The translations under genes were made by a program, and so were the position numbers. DNA of 52,006 nt, from NCBI RefSeq assembly GCF_018918005.1, contig NZ_JAHLPR010000048.1, positions 1-52,006 on the forward strand. Reading direction: 5' to 3'. How positions within the stretch are numbered: the stretch's first letter is position 1; each line of letters begins with the position of its first letter. The notes under the pieces were generated by a model. It made no database searches. It saw only the letters and a program-made list of their open reading frames with translations, and was not told the origin of the DNA. Positions 1 to 9,179 of the stretch are shown here, one piece after another. This DNA is from Paenibacillus sp. MSJ-34. GTDB taxonomy: Bacteria; Bacillota; Bacilli; Paenibacillales; Paenibacillaceae.

Positions 1-91
1 GTAGACTTCACCTAAAAGGTGCTCCTCTCTTTGGGTGTAGTGTTCTCGACAAACACCATTCTACCAAAGATTTGGGCACTTTTTTATGTTT

Positions 92-244
92 TCAATGAAC
101 GGTACTTTCGAAATTTAGGATTATTTCATATTGTCGTTGCATCTCTTCTTTACTAAGATTCGTTTCAGAATAATTTGCAAAAACAGCATTAGGAGTTAAC
201 AATAAAAGTAAAGTAATAATAAATAAAGGGAATCTCTTCTTCAT
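92..244 (-). CDS. 50-aa secreted peptide, unknown
   Basis: This short reading frame encodes 50 residues. The N-terminus MKKR is followed by a hydrophobic run and an Ala-x-Ala-like end (NAVFA, residues 19-23), the layout of a Sec signal peptide. That would leave a mature peptide of about 27 mostly polar residues. The start is fixed by AAAGGAGATGAT lying about six bases upstream of the ATG. I do not recognise the mature part. It could be a small secreted or signalling peptide, or the surviving N-terminal end of a longer secreted protein, because the charged tail stops abruptly. Codon use is AT-rich, unlike the core genes to its right. Confidence 0.5.
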   Translation of the reverse strand: MKKRFPLFIITLLLLLTPNAVFANYSETNLSKEEMQRQYEIILNFESTVH

Positions 245-392
245 AAATATCATCTCCTTTTTATTCGTCATCCTCCATTTGATTTACATTCTACCATATA
301 ATACCTATTATTTCAACTAATATTAGGTAAATTTAACTAGAGTTTACTCTTTGAACAAAGCTACCTTCCAAATCAATTAAAAATGAGGTCCC

Positions 393-415
393 GTTTATAA
401 AAAGGGGGCTCCCCC
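393..415 (-). terminator. probable terminator after the 57-aa membrane-protein gene
   Basis: Read on the minus strand, a short GC stem (GGGG/CCCC around a four-base loop, 404-415) is followed by TTTTTATAA. It lies downstream of the gene at 564-737. The stem is short, so strength is uncertain. Confidence 0.4.
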
Positions 416-563
416 ATTTAGATAAGTCTCCAAATGATAGAACCCCAAATTACTAAAGTTATCAATTCTCAATTCATATTATTGTCCTATATTTCTGTTA
501 CTTTTGATAAAATTTTATAATTAACTTGATATGTCTTGGATTATGAAATAAATCGAAACCAAC

Positions 564-737
564 TTAAGTATTATTATTCTCTTTTATTTCAAGTAATTGC
601 CTTTCAATTCGCTGTAAAGATTTATTTATCCCAACGAAAAATCTAACTATTTTCCTAATTAGGATAAAAAGTAAAATAAGAAATATTACTATTAAAAAAC
701 CATTGAGCAATAAATATGAACTTACTTCATATTTCAT
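564..737 (-). CDS. 57-aa single-pass membrane protein, unknown
   Basis: The gene encodes 57 residues. Residues 8-27 form one strongly hydrophobic segment. It is followed by a basic stretch (RKIVRF) and a short amphipathic, heptad-like tail with Leu and Ile at regular spacing (SLQRIERQLLEIKE). This is the layout of small DUF4083-like membrane proteins of Bacilli, but the match is by appearance only. AGGAGGTG sits six bases before the ATG at 737, so translation is likely. A second ATG seven bases downstream is out of frame and stops at once. Base composition is AT-rich like the small gene at 92-244, and the two may belong to the same inserted strip. Confidence 0.55.
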   Translation of the reverse strand: MKYEVSSYLLLNGFLIVIFLILLFILIRKIVRFFVGINKSLQRIERQLLEIKENNNT

Positions 738-874
738 ACTCACACCTCCTAAAACAATGATAGCTTAGTCAATCTTTTTCTTTTATGATATAAAAAAGTT
801 CCAATTATAAGAATAGTATATCAATTTTTCATTTACTTTAGAATTGTGAATCATAAGTTTTTAACTTTATCATA

Positions 875-2098
875 CTACGCATTTATTCTGCCCGTCCCCC
901 GGCAAGCCGCACACGGCTCGTACAGAACATGATCGCGCACTTTTTTGCGGGTCATTTCGAGCAAGCCGAGTCTTGTCCAACCGACGACCAAGCATTTGGT
1001 GCGGTCCTTCTTCAACAATTGCTCCAGTCTGTCGATAATGTACTGCCTGTGCTCTTCTTGTTCCATATCGATGAAATCGACGATGATGATGCCGCCGATA
1101 TCCCGCAGCCGCACCAGTCTCGCGATTTCCTCCGCCGCCTCCACATTCGCCGCAAACACGGTATCTTCAAGGTCGTGATTGCCGATATATTTGCCGGTAT
1201 TGACATCGATCACCGTGAGCGCTTCCGTATGGTCCAGAACGAGATACGCGCCGTTATCGAGCCAAATTTTGCGCTGGAACGCCCGGTCGAGCTGTTCCTG
1301 TATCCGGAAATGTTGAAATATCGGCTCCGCCTCCTTGTAGTAACGAATTCGCGGAACGAGCAGCGGCTCCATATTCCGCAGCAGCGAAACGATTTGCCCG
1401 TATATTTCCTTATCGTCGACGAACAACTCTTCCGTTTGAGGCGTAAAAATATCGCGCACTAGCCGCTCCACCATGCTTAGGTCATGATGAATCTCCAGCG
1501 GAGCGGGGCTTGTCTCCGCGCGCTGCTCGATCCGCCGCCATTGCTCGCGCAAATGCGCGAGATCGTCCGCGACCGCATCCCGGCTCGCTCCTTCCGCTAC
1601 GGTGCGCATGATCAGTCCTTCGCCCGGCTGCCGCAGATGGTCTCCTATTACCTTTAACCTGCCGCGCTCCGTTTCATTCTCGATTTTTTTGGAGACACCG
1701 ACATAATCCGCATGCGGCATATACACGATCGTGCGGCCGGGCAACGAATAATGCGTCGTCACGCGCGCTCCTTTGCCGCCAAACGGCTCCTTCATCACTT
1801 GCACGACCAATTCTTGGCCAACGTCAAGCAAGCTGTCGATCGAAGGTTTCTCCTTCGGCTGCTTTTCCAAATGCGGATGCAATACATCATCAACATATAA
1901 AAAGGCGTTTTTCTTCAAGCCGATATCTACAAATGCCGCTTGCATACCAGGCAGCACATTGACGACACGGCCTTTATAAAAACCGCCGACCAATTGCTTT
2001 CCTTGAACGCGTTCCACCGCGAATTCGACCAATCGCCCGTCTTCCAACAACGCCATTTGCGTCTTATCCCGTTCGCAGTGAACAACCATTTGCTGCAC
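875..2098 (-). CDS. rng: ribonuclease E/G family endoribonuclease
   Basis: The 407-residue protein has the length of the RNase G catalytic core. An S1-like RNA-binding region spans about residues 37-125. The two catalytic aspartates that hold magnesium are visible at about D298 (VIDVNTG) and D341 (IVDFIDME). A CAAC zinc-link motif followed by GTG lies near the C-terminus (about 396-403). There is no long C-terminal degradosome scaffold as in RNase E. The enzyme cuts single-stranded RNA near 5' ends and takes part in rRNA and mRNA turnover. The GTG at 2098 lies just after GGGGTGAG; an ATG nine bases later is the alternative. It is the last gene of the minus-strand block before the AT-rich strip. 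Confidence 0.93.
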   Translation of the reverse strand: MQQMVVHCERDKTQMALLEDGRLVEFAVERVQGKQLVGGFYKGRVVNVLPGMQAAFVDIGLKKNAFLYVDDVLHPHLEKQPKEKPSIDSLLDVGQELVVQVMKEPFGGKGARVTTHYSLPGRTIVYMPHADYVGVSKKIENETERGRLKVIGDHLRQPGEGLIMRTVAEGASRDAVADDLAHLREQWRRIEQRAETSPAPLEIHHDLSMVERLVRDIFTPQTEELFVDDKEIYGQIVSLLRNMEPLLVPRIRYYKEAEPIFQHFRIQEQLDRAFQRKIWLDNGAYLVLDHTEALTVIDVNTGKYIGNHDLEDTVFAANVEAAEEIARLVRLRDIGGIIIVDFIDMEQEEHRQYIIDRLEQLLKKDRTKCLVVGWTRLGLLEMTRKKVRDHVLYEPCAACRGTGRINA

Positions 2099-2135
2099 GG
2101 TCTCACCCCAGTCCCAAGCGTAAATTCATAACAGA

Positions 2136-2984
2136 TTAGATTTCCTTTGCAAAATAGGAGTCGATCAAGCGCTGTTCCGGCAAGACCGCAACGATTTTCC
2201 CATGACCGTTCATCACGTACACGACATGATACTTCCCCCTCATAAATAGACGCAATACATCCTGCAAAGGTTGCGCTGCATGGACAACAATCGGCACCGC
2301 GGCCACGCCGCGCCTAATTTGGGCCGAAGCGAGACGCTCGCGGCCCACCATAAAACGGACGAACCGGTAAGGGATGTTGCGGTAGTCATACCAGTTCGAA
2401 TACAGCAAAAATAAGCCGATCACCAACAAATTCAACTCGATCTCTCCGTGGCGAAATAAAGGCAAAACCGCATATCCCACAATCAGCCCGCTAAACGCCA
2501 CGCTCAACCGAAAACTCCATATCATCGTCCGATGATACGGAAACCATAAGCTGAACAGCGAATGAACGATTCGCCCTCCGTCGAGCGGCAATACGGGCAA
2601 CAAATTGAATAGCGCGATGACCGCGTTCGCCTTGATGAAATAGCTCGTCCACTCGGCATCCCACCAACCAAGGCGGAATGCGGCCCAGCCGACGATGATC
2701 ATAAGGGCGTTCTGCAAAGGGCCGGCGATGGCGATTGCAATTTCCTCCCAAGCCGAGCCTCGTCCCGATTCGTCCATCACCGCCACGCCGCCGAAAGGCA
2801 GCAGCTTGATTTCTTTCACTTCCCATCCGAAGCTTCTGGCCGCCGCCGCATGTCCTAATTCATGAACGAGCACGATCGCGAATAATGTAATCATTTCAAT
2901 GAAATGACCGGTGAAAATGGAAGCCAGCATGACCATGATAAACAGAGGATGCAGCGAAAACTCGATACCGCCCCATTTAATCAA
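2136..2984 (-). CDS. spoIVFB: stage IV sporulation intramembrane metalloprotease SpoIVFB
   Basis: This is a site-2-type zinc protease of family M50. The zinc-binding HELGH is at residues 41-45, and the second metal site LPLDGGRI is at about 132-139 within a membrane segment. Several hydrophobic helices precede a soluble tail (about 215-282) that resembles a CBS-type domain. In the family the enzyme sits in the outer forespore membrane and cleaves pro-sigma-K to activate late mother-cell transcription. The start is a TTG inside the end of spoIVFA (8-base overlap), which implies coupled translation. The HELGH motif and the adjacent spoIVFA make the assignment firm. Confidence 0.93.
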   Translation of the reverse strand: MIKWGGIEFSLHPLFIMVMLASIFTGHFIEMITLFAIVLVHELGHAAAARSFGWEVKEIKLLPFGGVAVMDESGRGSAWEEIAIAIAGPLQNALMIIVGWAAFRLGWWDAEWTSYFIKANAVIALFNLLPVLPLDGGRIVHSLFSLWFPYHRTMIWSFRLSVAFSGLIVGYAVLPLFRHGEIELNLLVIGLFLLYSNWYDYRNIPYRFVRFMVGRERLASAQIRRGVAAVPIVVHAAQPLQDVLRLFMRGKYHVVYVMNGHGKIVAVLPEQRLIDSYFAKEI

Positions 2985-3858
2985 ATGCGATCACATCCGC
3001 AGGGTCCACGTAACGCCCGTCCTTTTTCAGGGCAAAATACAACATGGGCGCGGCGCCGCTCGCCTCCCTCGATTCGGACAGCGTCCCGATTTCATGGCCG
3101 GCCTGCACCCAGTCGTTTACCTTGACTTCGGCCTCGCCCAGCCTTCCGTACACCGACAAATATTGACCCGCATGCTGAATCGCAACCGTCAATCCAAGCT
3201 CCGGATCGCGGGAAACTTGAACGACGCGGCCGGTATCGACGGCTTTCACGGAATAATCATGGTTGGAAGAGGATGAGGCGATTTCGATTCCTTTCAACGT
3301 CATCGCAAACGATTGAACGACAGATCCGTCGAGCGGGACGACAAACGCTACCGTCGAATTCGCTTTCTCCGCCCGATTGTCCGTCGTTTGAAATATCGGA
3401 ATAAACGAAGGCGCTCCGCCGAACGTTTGCTCATACCATGCGGCAATCGCCTGGAAATTCATCTCTTCGGTCAGAGCTTGGGCGATAAACGACTTGGCGG
3501 GCCCGGCCCAAGGCTTCTGCACTTGAAACAAGCCCCACACCGCGGCAAAGAGCAACGCGCAAACGGCCAATTTGACGCCAAACGAGCGGATGGCCGAAGA
3601 ACCGTTCCTTTCGGGCGTTTCCGGGTCCTCGCCGCCTCCCGCCGCCGGCGGGCTGTTCCATAGCTGGTTGCGCTGCTGCTTCCACACTTGTTCCGGATCC
3701 GGTTCGGGCGCATTCGAAAGCGGCAATTCGGATATCGGCCGATGCGCCGAATTCGAACGCGGCGGGAAAGTTTTCTCTTCCTGCCTTTCCGGCTGCGATT
3801 CCAATAAACTTCGAATTTTGCGCTGACGGCGTTCCCGGACATTGTCTTTAATGTGCAT
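2977..3858 (-). CDS. spoIVFA: SpoIVFA, LytM-domain regulator of SpoIVFB
   Basis: The protein has 293 residues: a basic, Pro-rich N-terminus, one membrane helix (about 95-113) and an M23/LytM-like domain (about 175-290). In the family it anchors SpoIVFB and BofA in the outer forespore membrane and holds the protease inactive until SpoIVB cleaves it. The usual zinc ligands of active M23 enzymes look replaced: LKGIEIA stands where HxGxD is expected, and LYFALKK where LHFE/HxH is expected. That fits a regulatory pseudo-enzyme. It is first in a two-gene unit with spoIVFB. Its ATG follows AAGGGGAACG. Confidence 0.9.
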   Translation of the reverse strand: MHIKDNVRERRQRKIRSLLESQPERQEEKTFPPRSNSAHRPISELPLSNAPEPDPEQVWKQQRNQLWNSPPAAGGGEDPETPERNGSSAIRSFGVKLAVCALLFAAVWGLFQVQKPWAGPAKSFIAQALTEEMNFQAIAAWYEQTFGGAPSFIPIFQTTDNRAEKANSTVAFVVPLDGSVVQSFAMTLKGIEIASSSSNHDYSVKAVDTGRVVQVSRDPELGLTVAIQHAGQYLSVYGRLGEAEVKVNDWVQAGHEIGTLSESREASGAAPMLYFALKKDGRYVDPADVIAFD

Positions 3859-3943
3859 AAGGACGTTCCCCTTCTACTCTTTTTCCTGTTTGTACATAAT
3901 TATGACAAGCCCGGCCTGTTTATGAACGCGAAGCGCAAGCAAA

Positions 3944-3969
3944 AAGCCGGCGCGAATGCGCGCCGGCTT
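3944..3969 (-). terminator. intrinsic terminator after rodA
   Basis: An 11-bp perfect stem (AAGCCGGCGCG / CGCGCCGGCTT) with a four-base loop is followed on the minus strand by TTTTT. The stem includes part of the rodA stop codon (3968-3970), so the minCD-rodA transcript ends tightly at the gene end and spoIVFA is transcribed separately. Confidence 0.88.
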
Positions 3970-5125
3970 AATCGTTTAGTTCGTATTTGACTTGATGAAT
4001 TTTAATGCTGAGTACGATTCCGATACAGATCATATTGAGCATTAACGAAGTTCCGCCGTAACTGACGAAAGGCAGCGTAATGCCCGTAATCGGCATTAAC
4101 CCGATCATCATCCCGATATTTTCGAAGATTTGGAACACGAACATCGAGACGATACCGATAATAATATACGAGCCTCGCCTGTCGTTGCACTGAAAGGCGA
4201 TCAAAATCATCCTGTATATAAGCAAAAAATAAAGCAGCAGCAAAATGGAAGCGCCTTGGAATCCGAACTCTTCGCCGATGACGACGAAGATGGAGTCCGA
4301 ATACGGGTACGGGATAAATTTTTTGCTTTTCATTTGGCCTTTCATATATCCGTCCCCGGACAAGCCGCCCGAACCGATCGCGATCATCGCATTTTCGGAT
4401 TGATGCTTCTCGTCGACGGTCGCGCTCTCCGGATTAATGAACGTATTAATCCGTTGATACCAATGCACTTTATTTTTGCTGTCCAAATAATCTTTAATTT
4501 CCGAATTAAAGGTATTAAACAGAAAGATAAACAGCACCATGCCGGCGATAATGACCGCAAGACCGATGAGCACATGGGTATATTTCACGTTGCCGATCCA
4601 GAACATGCCGAGCAAGATGAAAACATAAATAATGGCGTTTCCGAGATCCGGCTGCACGAGCACGAGCACAAACGGGACGAAAACGAGCACCCCGATCGGA
4701 ATGACGTCCCGGCGGAAGCGAAGCGGGTCCCCGTCGCGCCTGCCCATCAAATAAGCGACAGCGATTATAATCGCAATCTTCATCATTTCCGCAGGCTGGA
4801 ATTGGAGCAATCCGCCAGGCAGTACGAACCAGCCGATCGCTCCGTTCACCTTCGAGCCGAAAAAAAAGACCAGTACGAGGAGCGCGATCCCGAACCCGAA
4901 TAAGAAAAGCCATCCTTTCAGAAAAATCCGGTAATCGAACATCGTTAAGGCAAAAATGATGACAAACCCGACGCCGTAAAACAAAAGCGTCTTGATGTCG
5001 TAATTCGGAAATTTCGGATCGTCAAACGTCGCGCTGCGAACGACGACGAAACTGATAAACATAAATACGATCAGTAATAATATAATGCTCCAATCTATTT
5101 TTTTCAGCTTGTTCAGCACTTGCAT
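3968..5125 (-). CDS. rodA: RodA/FtsW/SpoVE-family peptidoglycan polymerase
   Basis: The 385-residue protein has about ten membrane helices and the conserved SEDS ends, including VQPDLGNAIIY and PFVSYGGTS near the C-terminus. SEDS proteins polymerise lipid II into glycan strands together with a class B penicillin-binding protein. The ATG at 5125 shares one base with the minD stop (TGATG); a TTG one codon upstream is the alternative. Being cotranscribed with minC and minD and near mreBCD, it most likely serves the elongation machinery (RodA). FtsW or SpoVE cannot be excluded from sequence alone. The hairpin over its stop codon ends the operon. Confidence 0.88.
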   Translation of the reverse strand: MQVLNKLKKIDWSIILLLIVFMFISFVVVRSATFDDPKFPNYDIKTLLFYGVGFVIIFALTMFDYRIFLKGWLFLFGFGIALLVLVFFFGSKVNGAIGWFVLPGGLLQFQPAEMMKIAIIIAVAYLMGRRDGDPLRFRRDVIPIGVLVFVPFVLVLVQPDLGNAIIYVFILLGMFWIGNVKYTHVLIGLAVIIAGMVLFIFLFNTFNSEIKDYLDSKNKVHWYQRINTFINPESATVDEKHQSENAMIAIGSGGLSGDGYMKGQMKSKKFIPYPYSDSIFVVIGEEFGFQGASILLLLYFLLIYRMILIAFQCNDRRGSYIIIGIVSMFVFQIFENIGMMIGLMPITGITLPFVSYGGTSLMLNMICIGIVLSIKIHQVKYELND

Positions 5126-5919
5126 CAACCCATTCCAAAAAACTTCTTCATCCGGTGGAGCATCCCCGATTTCTGATCAAGCTGCATAAGCGGAACCGTA
5201 TCGCCCAAAATGCGGCGGGCGATATTCCGGTAGGCGATCGCCGCGCGGGAATCCGGATTCATTACGGTTGGCTCGCCGGAATTCGCGGCTTTGATCACCA
5301 TCTCGTCGTCCGGCACAATGCCGATCAAGTCGATGGCCAGCACTTGCAATATCTCGTCGATGTCAAGCATATCGCCCGATTTGACCATATTGGAGCGAAT
5401 CCGGTTGACGACGAGTTTCGGCGCTCCGATATGGGAGTTTTCCAACAAGCCGATGATCCGGTCGGCGTCGCGCACGGCGGCATTCTCCGGCGTCGTGACG
5501 ACGATAGCGCGATCGGCTCCGGCGATCGCATTTTTGAACCCTTGCTCAATGCCTGCCGGGCAATCGATAATAACGTATTCGAATTCTTTCTTCAATTCCA
5601 GTACGATATCTTTCACCTGTTCCGGGGAAATGGCGTTCTTATCTTTCGTTTGCGCGGCGGGCAGCATATAAAGCTCCTCGAAACGCTTATCTTTTACGAG
5701 CGCCTGCTGCAGACGGCAGCGGCCGTCCGCCACGTCGCACAGATCGTAAATAATTCGATTTTCCAATCCCATCACGACATCCAAGTTTCGCAGTCCGATA
5801 TCGGTATCGACCATGCATACTTTCTTTTCAAGCAACGCCAGAGCGGTGCCCAAATTCGCGGATGTCGTCGTTTTTCCCACTCCGCCTTTGCCTGAAGTGA
5901 TGACTATTGCCTCTCCCAT
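5125..5919 (-). CDS. minD: septum site-determining ATPase MinD
   Basis: The protein has 264 residues with the deviant Walker A motif SGKGGVGKTT at 9-18. The C-terminal amphipathic tail (LHRMKKFFGMG) has the features of the family's membrane-targeting helix. MinD binds the membrane in its ATP form and recruits MinC to block FtsZ ring assembly away from midcell. It follows minC with five intergenic bases and overlaps rodA by one base, so the three are one operon. Residues of the switch regions (DTDIGLRNLD, DCPAGIE) are intact. Confidence 0.96.
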   Translation of the reverse strand: MGEAIVITSGKGGVGKTTTSANLGTALALLEKKVCMVDTDIGLRNLDVVMGLENRIIYDLCDVADGRCRLQQALVKDKRFEELYMLPAAQTKDKNAISPEQVKDIVLELKKEFEYVIIDCPAGIEQGFKNAIAGADRAIVVTTPENAAVRDADRIIGLLENSHIGAPKLVVNRIRSNMVKSGDMLDIDEILQVLAIDLIGIVPDDEMVIKAANSGEPTVMNPDSRAAIAYRNIARRILGDTVPLMQLDQKSGMLHRMKKFFGMG

Positions 5920-5924
5920 TCGTT

Positions 5925-6584
5925 CTACACCCCTTTAAAAAGTTGGCTATTGCGACGCAAGCGAGTGATATTCGTAAGTTTGTCGATTTCCATAGCCCCG
6001 TCTTTCAAATAAGCGAACTCCATATTCGAGTCGGCGTCGCCCCACTCGTCCGGCGGGCGGCTGATCACGTCGGCAATTCGAAGCTGTGTCGGCGTTAATT
6101 GGGAAGCGGCGATAATCGCGTCTTCGTTGCCGTTATACCCGGCATGCGCCATTCCCCGGAGCTTTCCCATAATATAAATGTCGCCCGTACATGTAACGGT
6201 TCCCCCCGGATTGACATCGCCGAGAAACAGCAAATGGCCGTCATGATGCATAACTTGTCCGGATCGGACCATTCCCGTCATAATTGTAATACGGTCCCCG
6301 GAATCCTCCGCGGGCGCGGCCGCGTCCGACTCGACCGAACGGATCAACAAATTCCCTTTTTGCTTCAAAATATTTATGATCTCTTCACGCTGGTTCTCGG
6401 ACATTTCACGCGAACCGCATTTCACATCGACATGCATAATCGGCCCGGTTAATATATTTTGATGCGAATGTTCCAGTTTATATTTCAGTTCTTCCAACAG
6501 TTCGGAAAACTCGCATTGATCGTCCAACAGGAACACCAGGCCGTCTTTGATTCCTTTAATCGTGACGCGATGCTTTGTCCTCAT
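5925..6584 (-). CDS. minC: septum site-determining protein MinC
   Basis: The protein has 219 residues. The N-terminal domain (about 1-100) carries the FtsZ-antagonist fold; the C-terminal beta-helix domain (about 110-215) has the glycine-rich ladder typical of MinC (GDVNPGGTVTCTGDIYIMG). That half dimerises and binds MinD. The start follows GGAGGGAC by about ten bases. It is separated from mreD by about 108 bases. In Bacillus the mreBCD-minCD order is the same, tying cell shape to division-site choice. Confidence 0.95.
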   Translation of the reverse strand: MRTKHRVTIKGIKDGLVFLLDDQCEFSELLEELKYKLEHSHQNILTGPIMHVDVKCGSREMSENQREEIINILKQKGNLLIRSVESDAAAPAEDSGDRITIMTGMVRSGQVMHHDGHLLFLGDVNPGGTVTCTGDIYIMGKLRGMAHAGYNGNEDAIIAASQLTPTQLRIADVISRPPDEWGDADSNMEFAYLKDGAMEIDKLTNITRLRRNSQLFKGV

Positions 6585-6692
6585 AAACGGCTGTCCCTCC
6601 TATCTATTCAATTCGTGCTGACACCGCAAAGTTCCTGCATGCCGAGAAAATCCGTATGTAGGAGCGCGTTTGAAGCAGCGCGGGAATCTTTC

Positions 6693-7211
6693 CTATTGTT
6701 CTTCTTCCGGCTTTTTGCGATCCCCGTCCAAAGCGCGGCGCACAGGAACGTATACGATGAGTGCAAATAAAAGCTGAAGGAACAGACTTGGTATAATATG
6801 ATGGAGCAGCGCCCAATCATACGGCTGGTGTGTAACGCGAAATAGCGTATAGACGGCGAATACGACCGTATCGAACAGCCAATTGCCAAGCAAGACGATA
6901 AACATCATCCAGCCGAGCATGATCCGTTTGCCGCCTGTCAGCCGCCCGATCAAATAAGCCGAAATTCCCATGCTGAAAGAATAAACTCCAATCATATGTC
7001 CGTAATAAACGATATCATGCAATATACCGAAAATAAGTCCCAAACCGAGTCCGACATACCGATGCCTGTATACGGCATAAAACAATATAACCACGAAAAC
7101 GAAATGAGGAACGATTCTCGTCTGCCATGCGTCGGGGATGATCCACGGCATGACCGTTCCTTCGATCAAAAAGAGTACGATTAACAGGAGGATCAACCAT
7201 CTACGCTGCAT
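6693..7211 (-). CDS. mreD: rod shape-determining membrane protein MreD
   Basis: This is a hydrophobic protein of 172 residues with about five or six membrane helices and charged loops, placed directly after mreC, as is usual for MreD. It links the MreB filament and MreC to the elongation synthases. The frame is open further upstream, but the ATG at 7211 is preferred because GAGGAG lies eight bases ahead. An ATG at 7217 shares a base with the mreC stop and sits too close to that site. Sequence conservation of MreD is low, so the assignment leans on position and topology. Confidence 0.88.
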   Translation of the reverse strand: MQRRWLILLLIVLFLIEGTVMPWIIPDAWQTRIVPHFVFVVILFYAVYRHRYVGLGLGLIFGILHDIVYYGHMIGVYSFSMGISAYLIGRLTGGKRIMLGWMMFIVLLGNWLFDTVVFAVYTLFRVTHQPYDWALLHHIIPSLFLQLLFALIVYVPVRRALDGDRKKPEEEQ

Positions 7212-7216
7212 CGCCA

Positions 7217-8089
7217 TTACTCCTCTATTTCCGGCACAACGACGAATAATTCCTTCCAATTGCCGAACGTGGCCGCGGGTTCGATCGTTGCCGTATGCGT
7301 CAAGCCGAAATCACCGACCTGGCGCGAAATGACCTTACCGATAATCATCCCGCGCGGGAAAGCTTCTCCCAGTCCGGAAGAAACGACGATATCGCCTTTG
7401 TCCAGCTTATCCTTCTCCGCGATTTTGGTCATTAGAAAGGTGCCGGTTTCTTCATCGTAGCTTTCCACCATTCCGAACGACTCGTTCTCTTTGCCGAGGA
7501 CCGTGGCGGCGATCGCATTCGAATTCGGGTTGCGTTCGTCCAAATCGGTAAGCAGCTTGACGGTCGACGAGAACGGGCTCACCTGGCTGACCGTTCCGAC
7601 GAGTCCCTCGACGGAAATGACCGCCATATTGTTCTTCACTCCGTTCTTCTCCCCGATATTAATCGTAATCGTCCGATTCAGCGGATCCGGACTCGCGCTG
7701 ACGACCTGGGCGATTTTATATTCGTATTTGTACATTTTCTTCTGGTTTTCGGTAAAATGGAGCTCGTTTTGCAGCCGTTCGTTGTCCGCTTCGATAAAAT
7801 TGTATTTCGCTTTATCGCGGATATAATGTGAGACCGCGATTTTCAGCTGCTCATTCTCCTCGTATACCTTACGCATATTGGCGATATCTTCAAACAAGCC
7901 CGCTATAAAGCCAGCGGGCTTGTAAAAAATGTTCTGCGCGAACGCTACCGTATCGTTAATAAACTTCTCGGGCCATGACAATTGGCTTCTCTTGCCAAGC
8001 GTAAAACCCATAAGAGCGATAAATAAGATTAGCCCCAACAACAAAATGAATAAACGTTTATTCCCCAGTAGCTTGAACAGTTTAAACAC
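7217..8089 (-). CDS. mreC: rod shape-determining protein MreC
   Basis: The protein has 290 residues: a short cytoplasmic N-terminus, one membrane helix (about 13-31), a coiled-coil stretch (about 65-115) and a beta-rich extracytoplasmic domain with family-typical patterns (INIGEKNGV, VSSGLGEAFPRG). MreC dimers connect MreB inside the cell with the penicillin-binding proteins outside. It lies between mreB and mreD on the same strand; its stop touches the first possible mreD start. Confidence 0.95.
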   Translation of the reverse strand: MFKLFKLLGNKRLFILLLGLILFIALMGFTLGKRSQLSWPEKFINDTVAFAQNIFYKPAGFIAGLFEDIANMRKVYEENEQLKIAVSHYIRDKAKYNFIEADNERLQNELHFTENQKKMYKYEYKIAQVVSASPDPLNRTITINIGEKNGVKNNMAVISVEGLVGTVSQVSPFSSTVKLLTDLDERNPNSNAIAATVLGKENESFGMVESYDEETGTFLMTKIAEKDKLDKGDIVVSSGLGEAFPRGMIIGKVISRQVGDFGLTHTATIEPAATFGNWKELFVVVPEIEE

Positions 8090-8092
8090 CTC

Positions 8093-9160
<1,068 letters not shown>

Positions 9161-9179
9161 TCATATCTTTTCAATTATA

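Larger units (their letters stand above)
1..874. other. AT-rich intergenic strip at the left edge
   Basis: This stretch is visibly richer in A and T than the rest of the window and follows the RNase E/G gene. It contains two short minus-strand genes (92-244 and 564-737), each with a strong ribosome binding site, and a hairpin between them. In Bacillus relatives the ribosomal-protein L21/L27 genes lie near spoIVFB and minCD; they are not seen in these 874 bases. Positions 58-70 carry a 13-base sequence that recurs at 51854-51866. The rest holds no recognisable gene. The composition suggests later insertion, but no transposase, attachment site or direct repeat is visible. Confidence 0.5.

Noticed and set aside
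4130..4903. Long plus-strand frame antisense to rodA
   Set aside because: Shadow of a membrane-protein gene; rich in His, Asp and Arg, with no start signal.
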